Positions 41,145-49,489 of a stretch of DNA of 64,000 bases are shown here, one piece after another. The position numbers were made by a program, and so were the translations under genes. The notes under the pieces are model-generated. The model did not search any database, was not told the origin of the DNA, and saw only the letters and a list, made by a program, of their open reading frames with translations. Every line of letters starts with the position of its first letter. The stretch's first letter is position 1. The stretch comes from CBDHCC01 sp965219235. GTDB taxonomy: Bacteria > Pseudomonadota > Alphaproteobacteria > Sphingomonadales > Sphingomonadaceae. The stretch spans positions 682,001 through 746,000 of the forward strand of contig OZ244721.1 of assembly GCA_965219235.1 (NCBI GenBank), read 5' to 3'.

Positions 41145-41537
41145 ATGTCGACCTTCTCCAAGATCTTCACCTGGTGGAACGGGGCCACCTTCGGCACCTG
41201 GCTGGTCGCCAAGCGGCTCGGGGCGGAGGTCGGGCGCGACGCGCTGGGCAATGCCTATTTCGAGATCAGGCGCGGCAAGGGGCGGCCGCCGCGCCGCTGG
41301 GTCCTGTACGCCGGCAACAACGACGCCAGCCTGGTGACGCCGCAGTGGCACGGCTGGCTGCACGGCACTCTGGAGGATCTGCCGGGCGAGGCGCTGCCGC
41401 CACCGCGTCCGTGGGAGGCGGAGCCGCTGCCCAACCTGACCGGCACGGCCCACGCCTATCGACCGGCCGGCGCGATCGGCGACGGCTCGCTGCGCGCCAC
41501 CGCGCGGGGCGATTACGAGGCGTGGACGCCGGAGTGA
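41145..41537 (+). CDS. NDUFA12-family complex I accessory protein
   Basis: Homologue of the mitochondrial 17.2-kDa subunit of NADH:ubiquinone oxidoreductase, found only in alphaproteobacteria among bacteria. 130 residues with TFSKIFTWWNGATFGTWL at the N-terminus, DALGNAYFEIRR, RRWVLYAGNNDASLVTPQWH and GWLHGTLEDLP, the family core. It is cytoplasmic and would bind the peripheral arm of complex I. Its stop overlaps the GTG of the DUF2155 gene. Confidence 0.92.
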   Translation: MSTFSKIFTWWNGATFGTWLVAKRLGAEVGRDALGNAYFEIRRGKGRPPRRWVLYAGNNDASLVTPQWHGWLHGTLEDLPGEALPPPRPWEAEPLPNLTGTAHAYRPAGAIGDGSLRATARGDYEAWTPE

Positions 41538-42061
41538 GGGCGCTCGCCGCCGTGCTCGCCCTGATGGTCGCGTCCTGCGACGGGAACGGCCCGACGGCGC
41601 AGCGCACGCGCTCCGACAGCGCCCAGCCCGTGGAACCCGTCATCGCCGAACCGGAGGGCACCACCCCCATGGCCGAGCGGGTGGCGGTGCTGGGTGTGCT
41701 CAACAAGCGCAACGGCCGCGCGCAGGACCTGGAGATGAAGCCCGGCCAGAACGCCCGCTTCGGCGACACCGTGATCCATCTGCGCGCCTGCGACCGCACG
41801 CAGGACTGGGAGGCGGAGCAGCTGACGGGCGCGTTCGTGCAGGTCGACGTGGCGGACGCCCGCCGCCGGCTGAGGCGCGTGTTCTCCGGCTGGCTGTTCA
41901 AGGAGACGCCGTCGCTCAACGTCGTCGAGCACCCGGTCTACGACGTCTGGGTCAAGGAGTGCCGGATGACGCGGCCGGGCGAGGCCGCGCCCTCCGACAG
42001 CGAGTCGAACGCCGCCCAGTCGGAGCCGACCGGCAACGCCTCGGCCAGCAACACGCTGTAG
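41534..42061 (+). CDS. DUF2155 secreted lipoprotein
   Basis: 175-residue probable lipoprotein from GTG 41534, with signal RALAAVLALMVASC (lipobox VASC). The DUF2155 domain follows: MAERVAVLGVLNKRNGRAQD, MKPGQNARFGDTVIHLRACD and RRVFSGWLFKETPSLNVVEH. Function is unknown; the family commonly travels with the NDUFA12-like gene in alphaproteobacteria, as here. The last ~30 residues (Ser/Ala/Asn-rich) are an extension outside the domain, and the coding region there overlaps the convergent aat gene by 124 bases. Confidence 0.85.
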   Translation: MRALAAVLALMVASCDGNGPTAQRTRSDSAQPVEPVIAEPEGTTPMAERVAVLGVLNKRNGRAQDLEMKPGQNARFGDTVIHLRACDRTQDWEAEQLTGAFVQVDVADARRRLRRVFSGWLFKETPSLNVVEHPVYDVWVKECRMTRPGEAAPSDSESNAAQSEPTGNASASNTL

Positions 42062-42624
42062 CGCGCTCGGCTGATCTCCACCGCGCCCATGCTGGCGAGG
42101 TGCGGGGTCAGGAACTGGCAGTCGAGCAGCCGAAAGCCGCCGATGCGCAGGCGCGCCACGAGCGCCGCCAGCGCCGCCTTGGACGCGTCGTCCGCCCGGC
42201 TGAACATCGATTCGCCGAAGAAGGCGCCGCCTCGGCGGACGCCGTAGAGACCGCCCACCAGCGCTTCGCCCGACCAGCACTCGATCGAATGGGCGTGGCC
42301 CTGCGCGTGGAGCGCCAGCACCGCGTCGGCGATCGAGCCGTTGATCCAGGTGCTTTCCCGGTCCGGCGCGGGCTCGGCGCAGGCGGCGACCACCTCGGCG
42401 AAGGCGCGGTCGGCGGTGAAGGTGAAGCGATCCTGACCCAGCCGCTTGGCGAGCGAGCGCGACAGGCGGAAGCCATCCAGCGGCAGGACGCCGCGTCGGC
42501 GCGGCTCCACCCAATAGACCTCGGTGGCGTCCTCGCCGTCCGCCATCGGGAACACGCCGGTGCCATAGGCGTGGAGCAGCAGGTCCGGGTCGATGGTCTG
42601 GACCGGCGGCCGGGGGCGGCTCAT
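41938..42624 (-). CDS. aat: leucyl/phenylalanyl-tRNA--protein transferase
   Basis: Adds Leu or Phe to N-terminal Lys/Arg residues for the N-end rule. 228 residues: DLLLHAYGTGVFPMADGED, VYWVEPRRRGVLPLDGFRLS, STWINGSIADAVLALHAQGH, HSIECWSGEALVGGLYGV and FGESMFSRADDASKAAL are all classic Aat motifs. It ends LTQTS, a common alphaproteobacterial Aat terminus, so the overlap with the DUF2155 gene is real rather than a misread end. Its ATG overlaps the stop of the alpha/beta hydrolase upstream. Confidence 0.95.
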   Translation of the reverse strand: MSRPRPPVQTIDPDLLLHAYGTGVFPMADGEDATEVYWVEPRRRGVLPLDGFRLSRSLAKRLGQDRFTFTADRAFAEVVAACAEPAPDRESTWINGSIADAVLALHAQGHAHSIECWSGEALVGGLYGVRRGGAFFGESMFSRADDASKAALAALVARLRIGGFRLLDCQFLTPHLASMGAVEISRARYSVLLAEALPVGSDWAAFDSLSEGAASPGRVIRHSLTQTS

Positions 42625-43637
42625 CGCGCGGGAGGGACGTCGCTCGGCGCCATGAACGGGCCACCGTCGGCCGCCGGGGCGGGCTCGATCGGGGCGAGAT
42701 GGGCGAGGAAGCCCAGCACCGGCGCGACGCTCGCGCGCGGGTCCTCGACCATCGGGATGTGGCCGGCGTCCGGCAGCACGACCAGGCGGCTGTTGGGCAG
42801 CGCCTGGTCGAACCAGGTGCCGCCCTTCGGCGGAACGAGCGCGTCGCGCCCGCCCCACACCAGGAGCGTCGGCACGGTGACCGCCGCCATCTCCTGCCCG
42901 GTGGCCCGGGCGCGCGGCACCCGCGTCCGGATGAGCGTCGCGGCGCGGTTCCCCGGATAGAGCAGCATGTCGCGATAGCGCCGGACGAGCGCCGGCGTCA
43001 CTTTGGCGGGATCGCCGAAGGTGTCCTCCACGCTGCCTCTCACGAGCGCGGTGGGCGTCACCCACCGCACGAGCGGAGCGGCGAGCGGCGCGTTCGCGAG
43101 GCGGAAGCCCAGCGGCACGCTCTCCGGCGCGTTGCCGGGCGCGCCGGACGCGTCGACCAGGATCAGACCGTCCAGCCGCTCCGGATGTCGGGCGGCGTAG
43201 GTCCAGGCGACGTTGCCGCCCATCGAGTTGCCGCCCAGCACGAACCTCTGCAGCCCGACCGCGTCGGCGACCTCGCCGGCCACGCGCGCCATCGCTTCCA
43301 TGGAATAGCGGTCGCGGGGGTCGGGGCCGGTCAGACCGTGGCCGGGCTGATCGTAGCGCACCACCCGGTAGCGCCGGGTCAGCACCCGCGCCCAGCCGTC
43401 CCAGTCCTCCAGGGAGGAGGACGATCCGTGGAGCAGAAGCAGGGCCGGCGCGTCGCGGGGACCCTCGTCCCGCACGCGCACGATCAGGCCGGGCTCCAGC
43501 CGCACGAAACGGTCGGCCGGCGTGGCGTAGCGCCGTCGGAGCGCCTGTGGGTCCGCGTCGGGCGCGTAGCCCCAGGCCGCGAACAGCGCGACGAAGGCGA
43601 CGACCGCGATGACGAAGATCAGAACAAGTCGTTTCAC
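42621..43637 (-). CDS. membrane-anchored alpha/beta hydrolase
   Basis: A 338-residue hydrolase with an N-terminal anchor (LVLIFVIAVVAFVALFAAWG). Oxyanion region LLLHGSSSSLEDWDG, nucleophile elbow FVLGGNSMGGNVAWTY (Ser), acid in LLVWGGRDALVPP and His in DAGHIPMVEDP complete a catalytic triad, so it is expected to be active on an ester or similar. The closest general type is the lipase/C-C hydrolase group; the substrate is unknown. Translationally coupled to aat (ATGA). Confidence 0.85.
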   Translation of the reverse strand: MKRLVLIFVIAVVAFVALFAAWGYAPDADPQALRRRYATPADRFVRLEPGLIVRVRDEGPRDAPALLLLHGSSSSLEDWDGWARVLTRRYRVVRYDQPGHGLTGPDPRDRYSMEAMARVAGEVADAVGLQRFVLGGNSMGGNVAWTYAARHPERLDGLILVDASGAPGNAPESVPLGFRLANAPLAAPLVRWVTPTALVRGSVEDTFGDPAKVTPALVRRYRDMLLYPGNRAATLIRTRVPRARATGQEMAAVTVPTLLVWGGRDALVPPKGGTWFDQALPNSRLVVLPDAGHIPMVEDPRASVAPVLGFLAHLAPIEPAPAADGGPFMAPSDVPPAR

Positions 43638-43758
43638 CGCTGGCGCGCCCCGTTTCGTCGGAGAGGTGGTTGCAGCGCGCGGGCGCCCGTCCGACGTGTC
43701 GGACTTCTGGCACGGCGGCCCGGCTCAGGTCCAGTCACGTGTAGACCATGGAGAGCGT

Positions 43759-44439
43759 ATGTTGCGATGGGCGGCCGGTCTGGCCGGATTGGGGATGGCC
43801 ATGGCGGCGATGGCGCTGGGTGCGCCCGACGCGGTCAGCCGGCCGGTGCCAGTGGCCGCAACCGCGGCACCGGCGACGATCCTGCCCGCATCCGCGCCCA
43901 CTGTCTTGAAGGCGAAGCCGCCGGCGGACAGCCAGGCCGCCCGGTTGAAGGCGATCGCCGACCGTGAACTCGACCGGCTCGGCGCGGCCATCCCCAATCG
44001 GGACCGGGTCGCGATCGTCGATTTCTCCCGCCCCTCGAGCGAGCCGCGCCTGTTCCTCGTGGACCTGGCGACCGACACCGTCACCGCCTATCGCGTGTCG
44101 CACGGGCGGGGCTCCGACCCCGCGCACACCGGCCGCCTCCAGCGCTTTTCGGGCGTGGACGGATCGGAGGCGACCTCCCGCGGGGCCTACCGCACCGCCG
44201 AACTCTACACCGGCCAGCACGGCCGCTCCCTGCGGCTCGACGGGCTGGATCCGGACAACCGTTCGGCGCGCGAGCGGGCGATCGTGGTCCACGCGGCCGC
44301 CTATGCCGAACCGGCGGTGGTGAGGGTCCAGGGGCGGCTCGGCCGCTCGCAGGGCTGCTTCGCGCTCGCCTCGGCCGATCTGGCGCCGGTGATCGACTTC
44401 TTGGGCCAGGGTCGGTTGCTGTTCGCCGACCGCCTGTGA
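43759..44439 (+). CDS. murein L,D-transpeptidase-like protein (YkuD_2 family)
   Basis: 226 residues with a signal peptide at about 1-30 (WAAGLAGLGMAMAAMALGA). The catalytic domain has VAIVDFSRPSSEPRLFLVDL, HGRSLRLDGLDPDN, AIVVHAAAY (His) and GRLGRSQGCFALASAD with the presumed catalytic Cys in SQGC, the YkuD_2 pattern. It would act on peptidoglycan stem peptides in the periplasm. ATG 43759 chosen because it starts the signal peptide and follows GGAGA. The 205 bases after it, before the accC stop, show no gene that I can support. Confidence 0.82.
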   Translation: MLRWAAGLAGLGMAMAAMALGAPDAVSRPVPVAATAAPATILPASAPTVLKAKPPADSQAARLKAIADRELDRLGAAIPNRDRVAIVDFSRPSSEPRLFLVDLATDTVTAYRVSHGRGSDPAHTGRLQRFSGVDGSEATSRGAYRTAELYTGQHGRSLRLDGLDPDNRSARERAIVVHAAAYAEPAVVRVQGRLGRSQGCFALASADLAPVIDFLGQGRLLFADRL

Positions 44440-44644
44440 TCCGCTAGGCCACGAGCGCGGAGCCCACCCGCTCGAAGGCCGCCCCGTCATCGATCGCTTC
44501 GCCGTCGCTGTGGGTGTCGGCCTGCCGCACCCAGCGGACCACGGCGTCCGCGCCTTCGCGCTCCCCCCGCTGTCCGGCTCGGCCCCCATGCCGTTCCTGT
44601 GGCACAAGGCTCGTCGTGATTCCAGACACTTACATGAGCTCTTG

Positions 44645-45988
44645 TCACTCGCGCGCCAGCCAGTCCTCCAGCCACTTGATGGTGTAGTCGCCCTCCAGGA
44701 ACTCCGGATCGCGGATCAGCGCCTGATGCAGCGGGATGGTGGTGGTGATCCCCTCGATCACGAACTCCTCCAGCGCCCGGCGCAGGCGCATGACGCACCC
44801 CTCCCGTGTGCGCCCGTAGACGATCAGTTTGGCGATCATCGAGTCGTAGTAAGGCGGCACGGAGTAGCCGGCATAGAGCCCGCTATCGACGCGGACGTGC
44901 ATTCCGCCCGGCGCGTGGTAGCCGGTCACCTTGCCGGGGGAAGGGGCGAAGGTGCGCGGGTCCTCGGCGTTGATGCGGCACTCGATCGCGTGGCCCTTGA
45001 GCACCACCTCGTCCTGCGTCACCGACAGCGGCAGGCCGTCGGCGATGCGGATCTGCTCGCGCACCAGATCGAGGCCGGTGATCATCTCGGTGACCGGATG
45101 CTCGACCTGGAGGCGCGTGTTCATCTCGATGAAGTAGAACTCGCCCCGCTCCCAAAGGAACTCGATAGTGCCGGCTCCGCGATAGCCCATGTCGGCCATG
45201 GCGTTGGCGCAGATCATGCCCATCCGCTCGCGATCCTCGGCGGAGAGGACGGGAGAGGGGGCCTCCTCCAGCACCTTTTGGTGGCGGCGCTGGAGCGAGC
45301 AGTCGCGCTCGCCCAGGTGGATGGCGGTGCCCTCGCCATCGCCGAACACCTGGAATTCGATGTGGCGCGGATTGCCCAGATATTTTTCGAGATAGACCGT
45401 TGCATCGCCGAACGCCGCCTTCGCCTCCGATCCCGCCTGGGCGATGAGGGTGGAGAGCTCGTCGGGGCGGTTCACGACCTTCATGCCGCGCCCGCCGCCG
45501 CCGGACGCCGCCTTGACGATCACCGGATAGCCGATGCCCTCCGCGATGTCCGCCGCCTCGTCGGCGTCGCGCACCGCGCCGTCGGAGCCCGGCACCAGCG
45601 GCAGGCCGAGCCGTGCGGCCTCCTGCTTGGCGGCGACCTTGTCGCCCATGATCCGGATGTGTTCGGGCTTCGGTCCCACGAACTTCAGCCCGTGCTGCTC
45701 GACGATCTCGGCGAAGCGGGCGTTCTCCGACAGGAAACCGTAGCCGGGATGGACCGCGTCGGCTTGGCTGATCTCGGCGGCAGAGATGATGTTGGGGATG
45801 TTGAGGTAGCTCTCTGCGGCCGGTGGCGGGCCGATGCAGATCGCCTCGTCGGCCAGGCGCACGTGCATCGCGTCGGCGTCGGCGGTGGAGTGGACCGCGA
45901 CGGTGCGGATGCCCATCTCGTGCGCGGCGCGGTGGATGCGCAGCGCGATCTCGCCCCGGTTGGCGATCAGCAGCTTCTCGATCGCCAT
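44645..45988 (-). CDS. accC: acetyl-CoA carboxylase, biotin carboxylase subunit
   Basis: Carboxylates the biotin on AccB with ATP and bicarbonate, the first step of fatty acid synthesis. 447 residues: IEKLLIANRGEIALRIHRAA, VIVKAASGGGGRGMKVV (ATP-grasp glycine loop), RRHQKVLEEAPSPVLS, and FIEMNTRLQVEHPVTEM (metal and catalytic residues). Start at ATG 45988, which overlaps the accB stop by one base. aroQ-accB-accC form a minus-strand operon; aroQ-accBC linkage is common in bacteria. Confidence 0.97.
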   Translation of the reverse strand: MAIEKLLIANRGEIALRIHRAAHEMGIRTVAVHSTADADAMHVRLADEAICIGPPPAAESYLNIPNIISAAEISQADAVHPGYGFLSENARFAEIVEQHGLKFVGPKPEHIRIMGDKVAAKQEAARLGLPLVPGSDGAVRDADEAADIAEGIGYPVIVKAASGGGGRGMKVVNRPDELSTLIAQAGSEAKAAFGDATVYLEKYLGNPRHIEFQVFGDGEGTAIHLGERDCSLQRRHQKVLEEAPSPVLSAEDRERMGMICANAMADMGYRGAGTIEFLWERGEFYFIEMNTRLQVEHPVTEMITGLDLVREQIRIADGLPLSVTQDEVVLKGHAIECRINAEDPRTFAPSPGKVTGYHAPGGMHVRVDSGLYAGYSVPPYYDSMIAKLIVYGRTREGCVMRLRRALEEFVIEGITTTIPLHQALIRDPEFLEGDYTIKWLEDWLARE

Positions 45989-46482
45989 CAGTCGATGATG
46001 ACGAGCGGCTGGTCGTATTCGACCGGCTGACCGTTCTCCACGAGCACCGCGCGCACCGTGCCCGCCTTGGGCGCCTCGATCGGGTTCATGACCTTCATCG
46101 CCTCGACGATCAGCAGCGTGTCGCCGGCCGACACGACCTTGCCGACGGCGGAGAACGGCGCGGCCCCCGGCTCGGCGGCCAGGTAGGCGGTGCCGACCAT
46201 GGGCGAGCGCACCGCGTCGGCGGGGATCGCGTCCGGCCCGGAGGACGCGGTCGGCGCGGGCTCGGCGGGATCGCGCGTCATCGGCGCGGCGGCCAGAGTG
46301 GGCGACGCGGCGTAGGCCGGCGCGGCGGGGGCGGGCGGGTGCTTGCGGATGACCCGCACCTTGCGGTCGCCGTCCTCCACCTCGATCTCGGTGAGCTGCG
46401 AACGGTCGAGCAGCTCGGCGAGCTGCTCGATCAGCTCGATGTCGACGGCCATGCGGCCGCCTTTCGCGTCGTCGTCGGCCAT
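45988..46482 (-). CDS. accB: acetyl-CoA carboxylase, biotin carboxyl carrier protein
   Basis: 164-residue carrier. The N-terminal part has IEQLAELLDRSQLTEIEVED, a Pro/Ala-rich linker follows (~55-85), and the biotinyl domain carries the biotinylation motif LIVEAMKVMNPIEAP with Lys in AMKVM. The lysine loop and C-terminal GQPVEYDQPLVIID are standard. The ATG overlaps the aroQ stop (ATGA). Confidence 0.96.
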   Translation of the reverse strand: MADDDAKGGRMAVDIELIEQLAELLDRSQLTEIEVEDGDRKVRVIRKHPPAPAAPAYAASPTLAAAPMTRDPAEPAPTASSGPDAIPADAVRSPMVGTAYLAAEPGAAPFSAVGKVVSAGDTLLIVEAMKVMNPIEAPKAGTVRAVLVENGQPVEYDQPLVIID

Positions 46483-46946
46483 CAGTCGGTCCCCTTGGCG
46501 CCGATCAGCCCGGCGGCGGCGTCGAGGGCGAGGCGATAGGACAGCGCGCCAAAGCCCGCAACGGTGCCCGCCGCCACCGGCGCGATCAAGCTGGTGTGCC
46601 GAAACGGCTCGCGGGCGTGCGGATTGGACAGATGCACCTCGATCACCGGCACCGCGCACGCCTTGACCGCATCGTGCAGCGCGGCGGAGGTGTGGGTCAG
46701 TCCGGCGGCGTTGAGCAGCACGGCGGCCGCCCCACCGCCCGCGCCCGCCTCGCCCAGCCAGTCGATCAGATGGCCCTCGTGGTTCGACTGGCGGACCTCG
46801 ACCGTGACGCCGAGCTCCAGCGCCCGGTCCTCCAGCTGGCCGGCGATGTCGTCGAGCGTGTCGGACCCGTAGATGTCCGGTTCGCGGGTGCCCAGCAGGT
46901 GCAGGTTGGGGCCGTTCAGGACGAAGATGGTGGGCCGTTCGGCCAT
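46482..46946 (-). CDS. aroQ: 3-dehydroquinate dehydratase, type II
   Basis: Shikimate-pathway enzyme making 3-dehydroshikimate. 154 residues: IFVLNGPNLHLLGTREPDIY (the Tyr after GTREP is catalytic), RQSNHEGHLIDWL, LNAAGLTHTSAALHDAV and VIEVHLSNPHAREPFRH (catalytic His) are type II signatures. First gene of aroQ-accB-accC; divergent from thiS with 85 bases between the starts. Confidence 0.96.
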   Translation of the reverse strand: MAERPTIFVLNGPNLHLLGTREPDIYGSDTLDDIAGQLEDRALELGVTVEVRQSNHEGHLIDWLGEAGAGGGAAAVLLNAAGLTHTSAALHDAVKACAVPVIEVHLSNPHAREPFRHTSLIAPVAAGTVAGFGALSYRLALDAAAGLIGAKGTD

Positions 46947-47031
46947 GGGCGCTTGCTCCGTTCGCGCGGTTGTCGCGCCTGCACACCCGCTCCTATATGC
47001 GTGTCCCCCACCTCACAACCGGACAGCCCGC

Positions 47032-47250
47032 ATGACCACCGACGGCACCATCAACCTGCGCGTCAACGGCGAGCATCGGCGCGTGCGCGATGGCATGAGC
47101 CTCGCCGACTTGGCGCGCGAGCTGGGGCTGGTGCCGGAGAAGGTGGCGGTCGAACGCAATCTGGAGGTCGTGCCGCGCTCGACGCTGGCGGAGGTGGCGC
47201 TGGTCGACGGCGACGAGATCGAGATCGTGACGTTCGTGGGGGGCGGGTGA
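47032..47250 (+). CDS. thiS: sulfur carrier protein ThiS
   Basis: Ubiquitin-like sulfur donor for the thiazole moiety of thiamine. 72 residues with LRVNGEHRRVRDGMSLADLA, VAVERNLEVVPRSTLAEV and the essential C-terminal VTFVGGG, where the last Gly is thiocarboxylated. Start ATG 47032; longer frames are noise. It is followed by thiG on the same strand, 206 bases away across an inverted repeat. Confidence 0.94.
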   Translation: MTTDGTINLRVNGEHRRVRDGMSLADLARELGLVPEKVAVERNLEVVPRSTLAEVALVDGDEIEIVTFVGGG

Positions 47251-47259
47251 GGGCGGTCC

Positions 47260-47390
47260 AGCCCTCTCCCGCTTGCGTGAGAGGAGGGAGCCGCGAAGCG
47301 GCGGAAGGTGAGGGTCTTCTTGTCCGAACGTCCGGGGACAAGAAGGAAGAAGACCCTTACCCAACCCTCTCCCGCGAGCGGGAGAGGGCT
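47260..47390 (+). repeat. inverted repeat between thiS and thiG
   Basis: Perfect 14-bp outer arms (AGCCCTCTCCCGCT at 47260-47273 and its complement at 47377-47390), plus an inner pairing of GTCTTCTTGTCC with GGACAAGAAG. No gene lies in the 206-bp gap; the element may attenuate or stabilise the thiS-thiG transcript. Confidence 0.85.
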
Positions 47391-47456
47391 AGGGGGCAGA
47401 AGGGCTTTGCCACCACCCGCTGGGCAGATCGCGTCTCGCACCCTAATCACCCATCC

Positions 47457-48236
47457 ATGACCACCTCTTCCGACTCCTGGACCGTCGCCGGCCGCAGCTT
47501 CTCCTCCCGCCTGATCGTGGGCACGGGCAAGTACCGGGACTTCGCCCAGAACGCCGCCGCCGTGGAGGCGAGCGGGGCGGAGATCGTGACGGTTGCGGTG
47601 CGCCGGGTGAACGTGTCGGACCCGGCCGCGCCGATGCTGACGGACTTCATCGACCCCGCCAAGGTCACCTACCTCCCCAACACCGCCGGCTGCTTCGACG
47701 CCGACAGCGCGGTCCGCACGCTCAGGCTGGCGCGCGAGGCGGGGGGCTGGACGCTGGTCAAGCTGGAGGTGCTGGGCGAGGCGCGCACGCTCTATCCCGA
47801 TATGCGCGAAACGCTGAAGGCGACCGAGACGCTGGTGCGCGAAGGGTTCGAACCGATGGTGTATTGCACCGACGATCCGATCGCGGCGAAGCAGCTGGAG
47901 GAGGCGGGTGCCGTCGCCATCATGCCGCTCGGCGCGCCGATCGGCTCCGGCCTCGGCATCCAGAACCGGGTGACGATCCGCCTGATCGTGGAGGGTGCCG
48001 GCGTGCCAGTGCTGGTGGACGCCGGCGTCGGCACCGCCTCGGACGCGGCGGTGGCGATGGAACTCGGCTGCGACGGGGTGCTGATGAACACCGCCATCGC
48101 CGAGGCGAAGAACCCGATCGCGATGGCGCGCGCGATGAGGCTGGCGGTGGAGGCGGGCCGGATCGCCTACACCGCCGGGCGCATGGGGCGGCGGATGTAC
48201 GCCGATCCGTCCTCTCCGCTTGCGGGGTTGATCTAG
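47457..48236 (+). CDS. thiG: thiazole synthase ThiG
   Basis: Builds the thiamine thiazole from ThiS thiocarboxylate, DXP and dehydroglycine/iminoacetate. 259 residues: RLIVGTGKYRDFAQNAAAVE, TYLPNTAGCFDADSAVRTL, WTLVKLEVLGEARTLYPD with the Schiff-base Lys, VAIMPLGAPIGSGLGIQN and VLVDAGVGTASDAAVAMELG. The TIM-barrel motifs are complete. No thiO, thiE or thiF is visible nearby. Confidence 0.96.
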   Translation: MTTSSDSWTVAGRSFSSRLIVGTGKYRDFAQNAAAVEASGAEIVTVAVRRVNVSDPAAPMLTDFIDPAKVTYLPNTAGCFDADSAVRTLRLAREAGGWTLVKLEVLGEARTLYPDMRETLKATETLVREGFEPMVYCTDDPIAAKQLEEAGAVAIMPLGAPIGSGLGIQNRVTIRLIVEGAGVPVLVDAGVGTASDAAVAMELGCDGVLMNTAIAEAKNPIAMARAMRLAVEAGRIAYTAGRMGRRMYADPSSPLAGLI

Positions 48237-48283
48237 CGCGGGTCTCGCGCGACAGAGGACGCGCGGGATCGACGGGAGTTCGG

Positions 48284-49093
48284 ATGATGAAGCGTGTGCT
48301 CCTCCTGTTGGCGCTTGCCGCATCCGCCTGCGATCGATCTCCTGTGGAGGTGCCCAACGCCTCGGCGGACGACGCGGCCACCCGCCCCGCGCCCGCCCAG
48401 CCGGCGCAGGTCAGCTTCCGGGCGGCCGACGGCGTCACGCTCCACGGCAATTTCTACCCCGCCCAGGATCCACGCGCGCTCATCCTGCTGTTCCATCAGG
48501 CTGGGTCGAACCGGGCGGAATATGCGGAGATCGCGCCTCGGCTGGGGGCTGAGGGCTATTCGGCGCTCGCGATCGACCAGCGTTCGGGCGGCACGATGTT
48601 CGGCTCCTCCAACCAGACGGTGGTCGAACAGGGGCAGAGCGCGCCGTTCGAAACCGCGCGGGCCGATCTGGAGGCGGCGGTGGCGTGGGCCAAGGGCCAG
48701 AAGCTGCCGGTGATCGTCTGGGGCTCCTCCTACTCCGCCGCGCTCGTCATCCTGGTGGCGGCGGACCATCCGGAACTGCGCGGCGCGCTGGCATTCTCTC
48801 CGGGTGAGTATTTCGAGGACAAGGGCGCGGTGCATCGTGCGGCGGCGCGGGTGACAGTGCCCCTGTTCATCACCGCCGCGCGCGAACCCGCGGAGATCGA
48901 GGACGCGCGCACGATCTTCGCCGCGGTGCCGGGGACTGCCAAGACGCTCTACCTGCCGACGGTGGGCGGCGCGCACGGGTCGATGGCGCTGACCGCGACC
49001 GCGAACCCCGATGGGGCGAGCGGCACCTGGGAGGCGGTGGACGCCTTCCTGCGGCGGATCACGGCGGGAACGGGGGAGGCCGCGGATCGTTGA
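48284..49093 (+). CDS. alpha/beta-hydrolase lipoprotein
   Basis: A 269-residue probable lipoprotein: signal RVLLLLALAASAC (lipobox SAC), then a disordered segment to ~45 and a hydrolase domain. LILLFHQAGSNRAEYAEIAP gives the oxyanion region, VIVWGSSYSAALVILVAAD the Ser nucleophile elbow and GGAHGSMAL the His. The general fold is dienelactone-hydrolase-like. The substrate is unknown. Its last codons contain the EcfG-type promoter of the next gene. Confidence 0.82.
   Translation: MMKRVLLLLALAASACDRSPVEVPNASADDAATRPAPAQPAQVSFRAADGVTLHGNFYPAQDPRALILLFHQAGSNRAEYAEIAPRLGAEGYSALAIDQRSGGTMFGSSNQTVVEQGQSAPFETARADLEAAVAWAKGQKLPVIVWGSSYSAALVILVAADHPELRGALAFSPGEYFEDKGAVHRAAARVTVPLFITAAREPAEIEDARTIFAAVPGTAKTLYLPTVGGAHGSMALTATANPDGASGTWEAVDAFLRRITAGTGEAADR
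49067..49091 (+). promoter_or_regulatory. perfect EcfG-type promoter of the csbD gene
   Basis: GGAAC at 49067-49071, 16-base spacer, CGTT at 49088-49091: nine of nine matches to the alphaproteobacterial general-stress consensus GGAAC-N16/17-CGTT. It lies 60 bases before the csbD ATG. With ecfG, nepR and phyR in the same window, regulation by EcfG is strongly implied. Confidence 0.7.
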
Positions 49094-49150
49094 TCGTCCA
49101 GGACCGGGGTTCCGGACCTCACGGGCATTCAGCCCCATGGGAGATCGACG

Positions 49151-49333
49151 ATGGGTGAGTTCACCGATAAAGCCAAAGCCGCCGGCAACAAGATGGCGGG
49201 CGGCGTGAAAGATGCCGTGGGCGACGCAACCGACAATGAGTCGCTGCAGGCCGAAGGCAAGGCGCAAAAGGCCAAGGGCACCGCTCAGAACGTGAAGGGC
49301 TCCGCAAAGGGCGCCATGGGCGACGACATCTGA
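49151..49333 (+). CDS. CsbD-family stress protein
   Basis: A 60-residue very hydrophilic helical protein of the CsbD family: MGEFTDKAKAAGNKMAGGVK, GDATDNESLQAEGKAQKAKG, ending KGAMGDDI. Related small proteins are among the most strongly induced general stress proteins in many bacteria; molecular function is unknown. Preceded by the EcfG-type promoter and followed by a terminator hairpin, so it is a single-gene stress transcript. Confidence 0.9.
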   Translation: MGEFTDKAKAAGNKMAGGVKDAVGDATDNESLQAEGKAQKAKGTAQNVKGSAKGAMGDDI

Positions 49334-49356
49334 CGCTCTGACAGTCCTCAGAAGGG

Positions 49357-49388
49357 AAGGGCCGTTCCGAACGTCGGGCGGCCCTTTT
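49357..49388 (+). terminator. rho-independent terminator after csbD
   Basis: AAGGGCCG (49357-49364) pairs with CGGCCCTT (49379-49386), followed by a short T tract (TTTT, ending at 49388). It lies 24 bases after the csbD stop. Confidence 0.75.
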
Positions 49389-49489
49389 CATTGCGGCTCC
49401 TCTGTTCGGGCCAGTGTATCGACTTCATTGCTGCCAGCATTGTTCACAATTCGGCCAAGCACAGCGGAATTGGCGATTGTTCTGCGGGA

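Noticed and set aside
44444..44629. 61-residue minus-strand ORF downstream of accC, with VVRWVRQAD resembling a PilZ end
   Set aside because: Too short for a PilZ domain, GTG start without ribosome-binding site, and resemblance limited to a few residues.
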